From the NCBI RefSeq assembly GCF_004664715.2, contig NC_051083.1, forward strand, positions 122,206,971-122,270,970: DNA of 64,000 nt. The letters run 5' to 3'. Below the pieces are notes generated by a model. It saw only the letters and a program-made list of their open reading frames with translations. It had not been told where the DNA came from and made no database searches. The DNA is from Peromyscus leucopus. Its lineage: Eukaryota > Chordata > Mammalia > Rodentia > Cricetidae. Position numbers and translations under genes: made by a program. How positions within the stretch are numbered: the stretch's first letter is position 1; each line of letters begins with the position of its first letter. This document shows positions 33,580 to 44,519 of this stretch, in pieces.

Positions 33580-34170
33580 TGCTGTGGAATATTACTTTAA
33601 CTAGGCAAAGATTATTCACATTTGTTTATGCTGCATTTGTTTAATGATGTAAAGATGTGTTACATTTGTTTATACTGTATTTGTTTAATTATTTAAATAT
33701 GTGTTGCTATTTCACCCTCCCTGCCTAAGGCACCTGATTGGTCTAATATAAAGCTGAATGGCCAATAGCCAGGCAGTAGAGGGATAGGTTGGGCTGGCGG
33801 GCAGAGAGAATAAGTAGGAGAAGAGAAGAAGAGAAGAGAAGAGAAGAGAAGAGAAGAGAAGAGAAGAGAAGAGAAGAGAAGAGAAGAGAAGAGAAGAGAA
33901 GAGGAGAGAAGAGAAAGGAGAAGAGAACAAGGGAGAAAGAGAGGGAGATGCCTAGAGCATCCACCAGATAGACAGACTTGGAGTAGAACATACAGAATGA
34001 AGGAAAGGTAAAAAGCCCTGGGAGGTAAAACATAGATGAAGAGAAATAGGTTAATTTAAGTTATAAGGGCTACTGGGACAAGCATAAACTAAGGTTGAGC
34101 ATTCATAACTAATATTAAGTCTCTGTGTTTTCACTTGGGAGCTGGTAGGCCCAAAAGAAAGCCTACTACA
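33580..34170 (+). mobile_element. Solo LTR, second family, copy 4 (long form)
   Basis: 591-bp LTR from TGCTGTGGAATATTACTTTA to ...AAGCCTACTACA. 6-bp TSD ACAAAG at 33574-33579 and ATAAAG at 34171-34176, one transition apart. It keeps a TTTGTTTA-rich U3 absent from the shorter copies, then GGCCAATAGCCAGGCAG, then an internal pentanucleotide array. Confidence 0.85.
33820..33925. repeat. (AGAAG)n pentanucleotide array
   Basis: About 17 AGAAG units plus variant units, inside the LTR, at the position where copy 1 (22062) has only an 'AGGAAGCAAGATGAG' stretch. Confidence 0.92.
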
Positions 34171-34176
34171 ATAAAG

Positions 34177-34859
34177 CACTAAGAGTAGCAGTGATGGGGA
34201 ATCAAAGCATAAGTTCTTGAAAACCAAAGTGATAACAAAAGTCTAAAATCAAATTTCTTTTTTATAAGACTTAGGCCCTTGAGTTATCTCATGTCTTATA
34301 TGAGCAGTGAACCAATACTTTCTAGTGTATATTTCAGTCAAAAAATGACATTTGTCTTTGTTATTCAAATCATTTTGATTCCCTAAATAATCTCCCTCTT
34401 TGATTTTAGGTCACAATCTAATTCATTGTGTCCTCCTGAGATTTTTATAATGTATTAAGGTAACAATAAGGTATGAAAATAATTTGATATCTTACTATAT
34501 AGATTAAAGATGTTAGTGAATTTTTAATCCTAAACAAAATATTCAGATTTTTCAATTACCTATAAGATTTTCCAGACCACAGATATTGCTCCCAATGACA
34601 TCATTTGGTTACCAATCTTGAGTGTTAAATGTGCTCTACATTATTCTGGGCAGATAAACATTGGCATCGAATAAAGTGTTCATCTTTGCCTTCTATTGCA
34701 GTACTGAGCCTTGTCTGTCTATCTATGTATCATTTATCTACTTGTTCATTTCTGTATCATTCCTCAATTGTAATCCCTAATAGTTATATGTTAGATACAA
34801 TAACAAATACTGACCAGAGCAAAGAAACTTCTGAAAGCTTCAGGCAAGTCAGAAGTGAG
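34177..34859. other. Unassigned sequence
   Basis: About 680 bp of AT-rich sequence with nothing recognised. Confidence 0.4.
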
Positions 34860-35540
34860 GGGTGGACCTGAACATATGGCTCAGCGTAGAGCACTTGTTT
34901 AGTAGGCTTGAGGCTCTGAGTTCAATTTCATGCACTGTCGTGATATACTGCGTATCAAACGAAGCTTACCTGAGGTTCAGAGGATAGAGCCAGCCACTAG
35001 ATTAACTGTAGAGGCCAGGCAGTAGTGGAACACACCTTTAATCCTAGCACTCAAGAGGCAGAGATCCATCTGGATCTCTGTGAGTTCAAAGCCACCCTGG
35101 ACTACATGAGATTGATTCAGTCTAGGAGAGAAACAGAGCCAGGCAGTGGTGACACACACCTTTAATTCCAGTACTTAGGAGTCAAACGCCTTTAATCCCA
35201 GCACTTCGGATCTTATGCCTTTGCTACCAGTATTTGGGAAGCACACACACGACATTAATCTCAGTACTAGGAAGGAAATGAAACTGCTGGGTGGAGAAAG
35301 GCATACAAAGTGTAAGGAGACAAGAACAAAAGGACTCAGAGGCTTTCAGTCAGATGATTCATAGAGATAGGATCTTGCCTTCCATTCAACCTGAGGATTT
35401 GGTAGTAGTGAGAAGTTTCTCTAGTGGTTTGTTCCTTTGTCTCTCTGATCTTCCAGTATTTACCCCAATATCTGGCTCCAGATTTTTATTGTAAGACGAT
35501 TTAGAATTTGTGCAACAATGCACCAAAAAAAGAAAATGAG
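34860..35540 (+). mobile_element. ID-like SINE split by a solo LTR
   Basis: 34860-34935 is a tRNA-like ID head ('GGGTGGACCTGAACATATGG', 'GTAGAGCACTTGTTTAG', 'GAGTTCAATTTCATGCAC'). Its A-tail continues at 35524 (CAAAAAAAG) after the LTR and its TSD. Confidence 0.8.
34936..35517 (+). mobile_element. B1-bearing solo LTR, copy F (longest)
   Basis: 582-bp LTR, TGTCGTGATATACTG to ...TTGTGCAACA, with perfect 6-bp TSD ATGCAC at 34930-34935 and 35518-35523. It holds about four B1-head-like 'CCTTTAATCCCAG' segments (near 35033, 35158, 35189 and a weak one near 35246), the first followed by a nearly complete B1 middle. Confidence 0.88.
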
Positions 35541-35567
35541 ATCTACCCTATCTTTTATGAGCCTAGT

Positions 35568-36045
35568 TGTAGCTGAATTCTAAATTGGTCTTATTAAATA
35601 AAAAACACGAGCCAGAAATTTGGATTAAAGCCTTAGAGAGATCTGGGAAATACGGAAAAACACCAGCTAACCTCACCTCACCAACTCCACAGCTTCCAAA
35701 ACATGCAACTTCCTGTCTACCCAGGCTTATATGCCTTTCTTTTCTGCCCTCTCATTGGCTCTTAGCCCAGCTACCTTGCTTCTTTTTCCAACACAGCTCT
35801 GTCACTGTCTGTCTGTCAGTCTGTGCAGACCTCCAGGTCTCTATGGTTGGTACTGGGATTAAAGGCCTGTGTCACCACGCTTTGCTCTGTTCCCTAGTGT
35901 GGCCTTGAAAACACTGAGATCCTGCCTACTAAGGGATTAAGGGCATGTGCTGCCTGACTTCTTTGTTTATTTAAAATGGCTGGCCTTTTTCCCCTGATCT
36001 CCAGGCAAGCTTTATTTATTAGTACACAAATAAAATATCACCACA
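35568..36045 (-). mobile_element. B1-bearing solo LTR, copy C
   Basis: 478-bp LTR, plus-strand start TGTAGCTGAATTC, end ...ATATCACCACA. 6-bp TSD CCTAGT at 35562-35567 and CTTAGT at 36046-36051, one mismatch. Two B1-head-like segments. It faces copy F tail to tail across 50 bp. Confidence 0.85.
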
Positions 36046-36051
36046 CTTAGT

Positions 36052-36554
36052 TCTGCTTGATATTTACTATATCTACTGGCACCCTAGTTCCTTACAACTA
36101 GGGTCATTAGAGCCTTACTATATAAGATCTATAACCATATAACTATGTCAGTTCTACATATATTCTATAACTTCACACACAATGAATACAAAAACATGCT
36201 GAGTGGAACTAAGGTGTAGAATGCTTGAAAGATCCTTTTGGAACCCTCCTTTCTTGGTGAAGTCTATTTTTGCAACCTTCTGTCTCATTTTCTTTCTAGG
36301 GAAGAATATGAGCCCTTCAAGCCACTCATACCCAACTCTAGCACTGAACAGGCCCCTCTTAAAGTAGGTTAGATCCTGTTCTTGGTGCATACAACTAATA
36401 CTTCAGCACTTTCTCCAAAGGAAACCTTCACCTTGATGTAACAATATCACCCCCTTTTTGACACATGCTCCCTGTTACACACACTTATGAAGACTAGAAC
36501 TTCAATTCTTTTCATACAGGCTATAGTCAAGGAGAAGTTCACCTTACATTGTTC
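36052..36554. other. Unassigned sequence
   Basis: Nothing recognised. Confidence 0.4.
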
Positions 36555-36568
36555 AAAACTGCAGTACC

Positions 36569-36740
36569 AGCCAGGCGGTGGTGGTGCATGCCTTTAATCC
36601 CAGCACTCGGGAGGCAGAGCCAGGCAGATCTCTGTGAGTTCGAGGCCAGCCTGGGCTACCAAGTGAGCTCCAGGAAAGGCGCAAAGCTACACAGAGAAAC
36701 CCTGTCTCGAAAAAAAAAACAAAAAAAAAAAAAAAAAAAA
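36569..36740 (+). mobile_element. Young B1 SINE with TSD
   Basis: Near-consensus B1 with tail AAAAAAAAACA(19 A). The TSD, AAACTGCAGTACC or slightly longer, is at about 36556-36568 and 36738-36750. Confidence 0.95.
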
Positions 36741-36750
36741 CTGCAGTACC

Positions 36751-37907
36751 TTATTGGATGGACATGCCATTGGAATAGAGCCAATAATTTTGCCTTTTCT
36801 CTTAAGATGTTCCACAATTGCTACCACCTGTTCCTCAACACATGACCACTATAAAGGCTCTATGAAGTCCTCTCACTCCTTTAGCTCCAAAGATTAGTCT
36901 AAATATAATTTCAAATGATCTTTGCTACTTACCAGGCCTGAAATTTACTATGTATAACTAAACACACCCATAATTAGAAACCCATAGAATGTAGTTGTTT
37001 TCTACTGATAACTTATTGGATCGTAGATTGGTTAAGAGAAAAGAACGCCACCTGATTTACAATAGGAATTAGTGGCATAATTTTATGAGTAATTACAGAG
37101 GAATGGAGGTGGAAGGAGGATACTGATATAACACAACAACATGAGACATCCTTGTGAGTATATAATGAACTATTGTGTATGCTGATTATAGAAATGTCAT
37201 CATCTTGGGTTTAACAATGCATTCTAATTTTTTTAATATCACCACTAGGAAAAATGAATGCAGTCTGTGTTATTTCTTACAACTGCATATGATCCTACAA
37301 TTATGTCAAAAACAACTTTAGTTAATGAATAAGAGTTTTTTTTAAGTTAGCACTTTAGAAGTTCCTCTTCAAATCCCGTGAATCCAGAAATTATAGTTAC
37401 TAGCACCAGGCCTGCTCAAAACAAGCCAGTCAATGGTCAATCATGGCTGAAGAAGGAGCTCATGGGATCCTACTACCTACTGTTGAACTACTGGCTACTG
37501 ATTGATAGATTCTGGAAAGGGGGAGCTGTTATCTTCAGTGGTGTATCTGCTGGGGAACCCATAAAATGCCAGTGGATCATTTCAATCCAATTGCCACACA
37601 GATGGCCCTGTCAAACTCAGAAAAATACAAACATAACCAAAAGACATGAATGTTGGAATGGGTTTAGCTGAGAAGAGGATGGAGGGACAGGGAAAGGAAG
37701 AAGATGAGAGAGAAGGGGTGAGAGCAATTAGAAAAGATTATATACATGGATAAAATTGCTAAAGAACAATTTCAATTAATAAATGTTCTATGTATACATG
37801 TAAATTACAAAGAAATTTTAGTTTGAAATGACTGAATTGATTACTGATAAGGAGAATTCGGGTAATACACAGTTTATGCATGCTCAATAAGGAAAAATAA
37901 ATAAATA
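36751..37907. other. Unassigned sequence
   Basis: About 1.15 kb with no repeat I can name. The 97-codon frame at 37378-37671 shows no recognisable protein feature. Confidence 0.45.
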
Positions 37908-37920
37908 AAAAAGAAAAACG

Positions 37921-38080
37921 GCCGGGCGGTGGTGGCGCACGCCTTTAATCCCAGCACTCGGGAGGCAGAGCCAGGCGGATCTCTGTGAGTTCGAGGCCAG
38001 CCTAGGCTACCAAGTGAGTCCCAGGAAAGGCGCAAAGCTACACAGAGAAACCCTGTCTCGAAAAACAAAAAAACAAAAAA
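37921..38080 (+). mobile_element. Young B1 SINE with perfect TSD
   Basis: Consensus-like B1 starting GCCGGGCGGTGGTGGCGC. TSD AAAAAGAAAAACG at 37908-37920 and 38081-38093. The least decayed B1 in the window. Confidence 0.97.
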
Positions 38081-38284
38081 AAAAAGAAAAACGTAATAAA
38101 ATACTCCAGAATTTCACATATAAACCATTAAACACCTTAGAATAATACAATAAAAACTAGTTAGAACAAATTATTTGACCATTTAAATATTCATACCATG
38201 CATGCCATAATGGTGATTGTAGAATCTCTAGCATATTCTATCTAGAACATGAAATAAAATAAATTTCTCATTCTGCTATAAGTT

Positions 38285-39985
38285 AGATAAACTATGATTA
38301 AAACTCATGTTGCCAATGGCATACTGATATCCCCATATATCAGTGCAACACTCAACCCCCATCAGAGAATCTTCTTGCATAGGTTAGAATTAACAGATAC
38401 CCCAAATTGTACAAAGTGCAGAGAGTAAGAAATAGTGGAGAACCCGCCTTAACTGAGATGCCTTTATCAAGTCCCTCCCCTCAAGACCCAGCGGTTTATG
38501 TGGAAGTGGAGGCAGAAAGATTCTAAGAGCCAGAGGTGTTGGATAACTCCAAAGAAACAGTGTCTTCTAGACACAACAGGACTGATGTACATATAAACTC
38601 AGAGACTGTGACATCATGCACAAGACCTGCATAAGTTCAAGCCAGATGGGGTCCCAGCACTGAAAGAGGGAAATGCACATGGGATCCGACCCCTAATCAA
38701 GAAGCTATTTGCAATTGATACCTGCTGGCAAAGGGAAAATCATATCTCTCCAGTGGAATGGCTGGGTTTATCAGCCACACTCCAGGGCAGGCCCTACACC
38801 CAGGAGTAGCTGACTAACACAAAATGGACTGCATGATTTTTCTGTGTGCTTTTATTGTTGTTGTTATATTTTGTGGGGTTTTGTCTTCTGTGGTTTTTGT
38901 TCTTTTATGCTTTCTTGAGAGGGGTTGACCCTTTTCTTTTGAGAGAGAGAAAGAACATGAAGTTGGGTGGGTAGAGAAGTAGAGATGATCTGGGAGGACT
39001 GGAAGAAGGGGAAAGGATATGATCAAAATAGATTTTATGAGCCTGAGGACATCTCTGGGACCAGCTAGAAACCTAGTGCAATGGAAGCTCCCAGTAATCT
39101 ATGAGGGTGACCCTAGCTAAAACTCCTTGTAATAGGGAATACAGAGCCTGAACTGACCATCTCTTGTAACCAGGCAAGACACCAACCCAGCTACAAAACC
39201 TTCGACCTATAATTTGTCCTGCCTACAAGATGTGCTAGAGTAAAGTTGGAACAGAAATTGTGGAAGTGGCCAGCTAATGACTGGCCCAGCTTAAGACTCA
39301 TACGATGAGAAGGAGCTCACTCCTGAGGGCCAGGACCCAAAGGTACAATAGCACAGAGACCTAGGCTAGAACCAAACATGACTGGCAAAAAAGTCAATGA
39401 AATGATTCCTAATAATACTCTTCTATACACATAGATTGATGGCTAACCCAACTGTCATCTGAGAAGCTTCACCCTGCAACTGATGGAAACAAATGCAGAG
39501 ACCCACAGCCAAACATTAGTTGGAGCTTGGGCAATCCTGCAGAAGAGGCAGAGAAAAGATTGTAGGAGTAAGTGGGGTCAGAACATAACAAGAAAACCCA
39601 CATAATTAACTAGCTGGGCTCATAGGGACTCATAGAGACTGAACCAACAATCAGGGAGTCTGCATGTGACTGACCTAGACCCTCTGCATATATGCTACAG
39701 TTGTGTAACTTGGTGTTCTTATGGAACTCCTAACAGTATGAGCAGGGGCTGTCTCTGACTCTGTTGCCTGCTATTAGGACCTTATCCTCCTACCAGATTG
39801 CCTTGTCCAGCCTTAATAGGAGAGGAGGTGCCTAGTCTCACTACAATTTGATATACCATGGCTGGCTGATATCCATGAGAGGCCTGCCCTTTTCTGAAGA
39901 GAAACAGAAGAGGAGGAGTGGATGGTGAGGGGGACTGAGAGGAGAAAAAAGAGGGTAAACTGTGGTTGGGATGTAAAAAAAAATA
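38285..39985 (+). mobile_element. L1 3'-UTR fragment (Lx-like), two modules
   Basis: Module 1 (38285-39030) ends with 'GAACATGAAGTTGGGTGGG', 'GATCTGGGAGGACTGG' and 'GATCAAAATAGATT', the classic rodent L1 3' terminus. Module 2 (39060-39985) matches 25870-26715 and ends with a G-rich tract and AAATAAATAAAC. The same two-module order occurs at 24930-26715. Confidence 0.85.
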
Positions 39986-41725
39986 AATAAACAAAAATAC
40001 ATTGCATGAAATATTTTTAAAATAATTCCATATAAGGAAGGAAAAATCTTATGATTCCTGATGATCAAAGAAAGAAGACCCATGGGAGAACTCAAAAGTT
40101 AACTAAATATGTTTCTAGCATCAACATGGAACTCTTTTGGTAGGTATTAACAAAAATCAAATCATTGACATGATTGCAGGTATACTATGTTTCTTAAAGT
40201 GGTGATGCTGTTTTACTTCCACATGCATATTCACTAGGAAATAATTATAATTACTTTTGGTCTATCCTTGAGCTATCATTAGTGATAATGATGATTGCAT
40301 GGCATGCAGTGGTATCAATTACATTAATGATAATTGTATTAACAAATTGGTTTTAAGATAAGACATCCAATCTACTATGTCTAAATGGGAAGAGGTAAAC
40401 TACTTTTAGTGAGAAGCCCTGAGATAGTTACAAGTTACCAGTACTGTCTCCCTATGACCTCTGATGACATAAAGCAGACAACATAGCATGTGATTATCCA
40501 CCAATTAAAAAGACATTTGCGTCCCTGTTCTGAGGGAAAATGAAGTACAACCTTAAACTCCCACTTGCAGAGTCATTAGCCAATGACTTCAAGCTTACTA
40601 GAGAGAAGCCCAGAGAAGTGGTACCATCTATACTCAATAACTAGAAAACATCCACCTCTCCATGTTGCCATTACTAGAGTAGAGATATGGCCAGAAATTC
40701 TAAAGTTTGAGTTCAGCCAGAAAAGGAAGAGCCTAACTCACACAATTACAATCAGCCACCATTAGCAGAGAAAGTACAGGAGCCTCACAGGAAAACACTA
40801 AGGAAAGGCGTGTGCACATTTGCCTTTCCTCATTCCTACTCACAATGCCTTCACTTATTTTTCCTTCATCTGATGCAATGTTTCATTCAAGTAATCTCAA
40901 ATTCTTTCAGAGAGAAAGTACAAATGAAGTCATTAAAAAGGAAATTCACCAAGACAGCAACCTTACTTGCTGCTTTTGAAAGCTTTCCTTCATAAGCACT
41001 TTTATGGTATAAAGTAGCTTGTATTATGAGTTTGAAAACTGTCACTTGTTGATTGGGACTTGGGCATTTCTGGAAACCATTTCAAACAGAAAAGAAACTA
41101 CTTTTTCTAGCCCACATTGGTCTCTGAAAAGAGAGGTATCCCACTAAGTAATCTACCCTTGCATCCTGAAGTCCCAAAGAGAAGCTCAGGTTATAAGAGT
41201 TGATCTGAATCAAGCAGCATCTTTATCTTCACACACCTATCAGGCCATATTCTTTTATCTCTTCAAGTCCTTTGAACCGGAGTCACTGAATATTTGCACT
41301 CTATTTCCAAATTCACTTGAGAATGTTTAGCAACTGTGACTACTTGTACATAACAATGGGTGAGAAGTTTTTAAGTTAATAATATTCAGAATTTTCTCTT
41401 AAAGCCCTAACAACACACATGTGATAAGCAAAGAACTTAATTGATTTAATGAGAAGGAAAATCATCCAAAGGATACGTTACTCAGCCAATTTCAGTAGAG
41501 AAAGTGGGACCCAATAAGTAAGAAGAAATTCCTAGAGCAGAGAAAACATCTAGTGCATGTTTCTCTTCCCTTGTGCTTCCATGCGCCATTTCTCCTGCCT
41601 GGACCGTCTGCACACTCAGAACAGATTGATTCCCATTGCGTGTGAACTCGTCCTTTCACTCCTTTGTCTCTTAAGTGAAACTCACTTAATATGGGCCTGC
41701 CATATTCACCAAATAAAAATCCAAG

Positions 41726-41727
<2 letters not shown>
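39986..41727. other. Unassigned sequence
   Basis: About 1.7 kb without a recognisable repeat, moderately AT-rich. Short frames (60-70 aa) only. Confidence 0.5.

Positions 41728-41763
<36 letters not shown>
41728..41763. repeat. (AC)n microsatellite
   Basis: About 18 AC units. Confidence 0.97.
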
Positions 41764-41767
<4 letters not shown>

Positions 41768-42304
41768 ATTCAGTTTGAATTTCAGATCAATGATGAATAA
41801 TTTCTAGCATAAACACATGCCAAATTTATACTTTGAAAATAACTGTTTATCTGAAATTTAGATTTGCCTGGACAACCCTACTCAGGAAGGATCTATGTAC
41901 TTGAATGTCAGAGTCACATAAATTCATTTGGGTAAATGCCTTAATTTTATGTGTATTATGTCATTTTTCTTACCTGTAAACTGGAAATAATAATAGTGCC
42001 CACTGCATGGGCTTTTTGTGAAGATTAAATGAAAAAACCCATGTAAAACACTTAGGAAAACTTCCTAGCACATAGTAACTCTCCCAGGGATGTTATATAT
42101 CTATTAGTATTTAGAAGTATATCAAGATCCATAATAACTGGAAAAGAAAGATGACACTATACAACTTGCTTCATGTTCATTATGGCTTCCATGTAAACGA
42201 CCCTCAAAAGTACTATTTCTGACAACTCCTTCTTCCACTGGCTGCTAACAGACGGAATTCACCAGTGCTTCACTCTCAAACTTAGGCAAGTATAACATCT
42301 TCCT
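41764..42304. other. Unassigned sequence
   Basis: Nothing recognised. Confidence 0.4.
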
Positions 42305-43875
42305 TAGATGGAGACATGTGGGTGTCCGTGATCCGTGCTGTCACCAGGAACCATGTGGAAGACCATGCTCGCACTGACTGTAAAGGGCAAGGAAGCTACT
42401 TTTTGCAGTGGTATCAATGACTGCAGACTCACAGTTTAGAAAGAAGGATATATAAAGCTTCAGTAACAATACCTACCCACACCCCACCCACACCCCCCCC
42501 ACACCCACCACACCCACCCACACCTCACCCACACCCAAAAGAAAGTAACAGCCTAAACAGAAAGCCATCGAAGAGAACTCTTAAAATTTGTGGTAAGTGG
42601 GGAGAGATGCCCTACATACCCTTCAACACGAGAGGCAGGTGAGAGAGCTGGCCCTGAGGTCAGAAGGGCAGGAGAGCTTCTCCGCCCACCACCAGCTTCA
42701 ACATTCAAGAAAGCAGACCCTGCACCTCACATGAGCAGCACAATAGAGCCAACCCCATGGCAGAGATGTGGGTGAGCCAGCCCTGATACTGTGAGCATGA
42801 AAGAGCTGTCTCCATTACTCACCTGTCATGTGGAGGCATGGGTGGGAGAGAGATGTACCCCTGCCCCCACCCATGAATACCTGAGGCATGTGGGAGAGCT
42901 AGCCTTGCCCCTCATCTGCTGCAGCACTCAGGAGAGTGGCCCCTACACCACACCTAAGCAAAACATTTGAGCAGACCCTGAAGGTTTAGGTGTGGGAGAT
43001 CCAAACCAGAGGAACTGACCCCACCCCTTGCTCATGGCTGCAAGGGATGAACTCACCAGGGCAATACAGGAGAGCTCACCCTGGTGGTGAGGACAGGGGA
43101 GAGCTGGCAGTCTGAGCAATCCTGCAACTACCCAGGCCAGAACCAGGGTTATGGGTTGGCCTGCCTTAATATCCACTCCATCTGTATTCTGCTGGAGCAC
43201 ATGCAGGGATCAGTCCTGCAGACCCAAAGCTGCAGGATTTTCACAAAACAGGGCAACAGCAGGACATCCAAGAGGAGTTCCAGTGAGAGCCCAGCATTGA
43301 CAGTGTAGCAGAAACCAGAGGCTTCGAGCCAGACCAATGACTCTTTGCAATAAACACTTCCAAGTAAAGATGTATGGACTGAAGTGTATACTGTGTGACT
43401 CACTGGGCTACACTACAGCCTCTATGATGAGATTTTTTTTTTCCCTTTCTTTTCTTTTTCTTTTTTCTCTTAAATTTTATTTTGGGGAAATGCAAGGCAG
43501 AGAGCAGATAGACAGGGACAGGAAGTGAACAGGATTGAGACACTCATGATATGAAAGACACAAAGAATAAATTTTTTAAAAAGTCAAATAATTCTGGTAA
43601 GGATGCTGAAGTATAGCTGTCCACAACTGGTGGCCTCTGGTGGGGTGGGGGTGGGGAAAGACTCAGTTTTCTTTAAGGGGCTGGCCACGGGGAGTTTGAT
43701 CATGCTCCAGTGAGTATATGGGCAACACAAATTAGACTTCTTTTCTCTTCTTTTTTTAGGGGAAGGGGGAATCACAAGGGTGGAGCCAGACCTAGGAGGA
43801 CTGGTAGGTGGGTGTGATTGGGGTGCTTGATGTGAAATTCCCAAATAATCAATAAAAATATTATGTAAAAGGAAA
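42305..43875 (+). mobile_element. L1 3'-UTR fragment with intact polypurine end
   Basis: Begins with a minisatellite remnant ('GTGTCCGTGATCCGTGCTG'), then 'GGGCAAGGAAGCTACTTTT', a CCCACA-rich patch (42476-42537), 'AGAGAGCTGGCCCTGAGG'-type repeats, 'AGACCAATGACTCTTTGCAA', and ends 'TGATGTGAAATTCCC' + AATAATCAATAAAAATATT. It is the plus-strand counterpart of 26890-27940. Confidence 0.85.
42476..42537. repeat. CCCACA-rich low-complexity tract
   Basis: C/A-only tract of imperfect CCCACA and CCACC units inside the L1 3' UTR. Confidence 0.9.
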
Positions 43876-44039
43876 AAAAGAAACTACAGTTCCTCCAGGC
43901 AAATTTGTGTTCTTTTATAGCACCTCTCTTCTCCTGGACCCCCAAATCTAAGAATCATGTCTGACCCTACCTACCCCTTCCAAGTCCACTGGTTTAAGTT
44001 AACTATTGCAGGCCATTTGTTAATTCCATTTTCTGTTGT

Positions 44040-44410
44040 TCACTTTTAAATTGTTATTTGTCTATTGAGAGTTTCTTAGATGAGTATTATTTTTGGATCA
44101 TTCTACTCCCCCTTCCTCCAATTCTTCCCATATCCCTCACACCCCTCAAATTCATGGCACCTTATTCTTTAATTGTAATTGTTATGTGCATGTATACAAG
44201 TTTGTAAATGCAATCTGTAAGATCATTTAGTATTGCTTATATGTGTTTAGGGCTGACTTTTTCAGATTGACTTTCCTAGCATGCAGCTTGTCCCTAAACA
44301 AGCTGATTTTTCCCTCTCTCAGAAATTATTAATCACCTGTAGCTCTTCCTTTAGGGGTAAGGCCTTGAAATACTACCATGACGTTGTGACCATTGTCTTC
44401 TTGGGATGAT
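44040..44410 (-). mobile_element. L1 3'-UTR fragment
   Basis: 'CAAATTCATGGCACCTTATT', 'AGGGCTGACTTTTTCAG' and 'CACCTGTAGCTCTTCC' are reverse-complement rodent L1 3' UTR, the same type as 62900-63110. Confidence 0.65.
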
Positions 44411-44519
44411 GTGGAGATGGGAATGCCGCTAAGCTGATCAAGCAAGATGTATTATTATTGATTTTTGTGTGAATTCTGTAGCCAAGGCTTCCTTCCTATA
44501 AAAAAGAACTAATGTGAAC

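Noticed and set aside
33712..34033. Frames reading as long SSLLF or RREEK repeats
   Set aside because: Artefacts of the (AGAAG)n array inside the LTR.
34860..34935. Possible tRNA gene
   Set aside because: It is an ID-like SINE head. The tRNA-like part lacks a closed acceptor stem and is followed by an A-tail split by an LTR.
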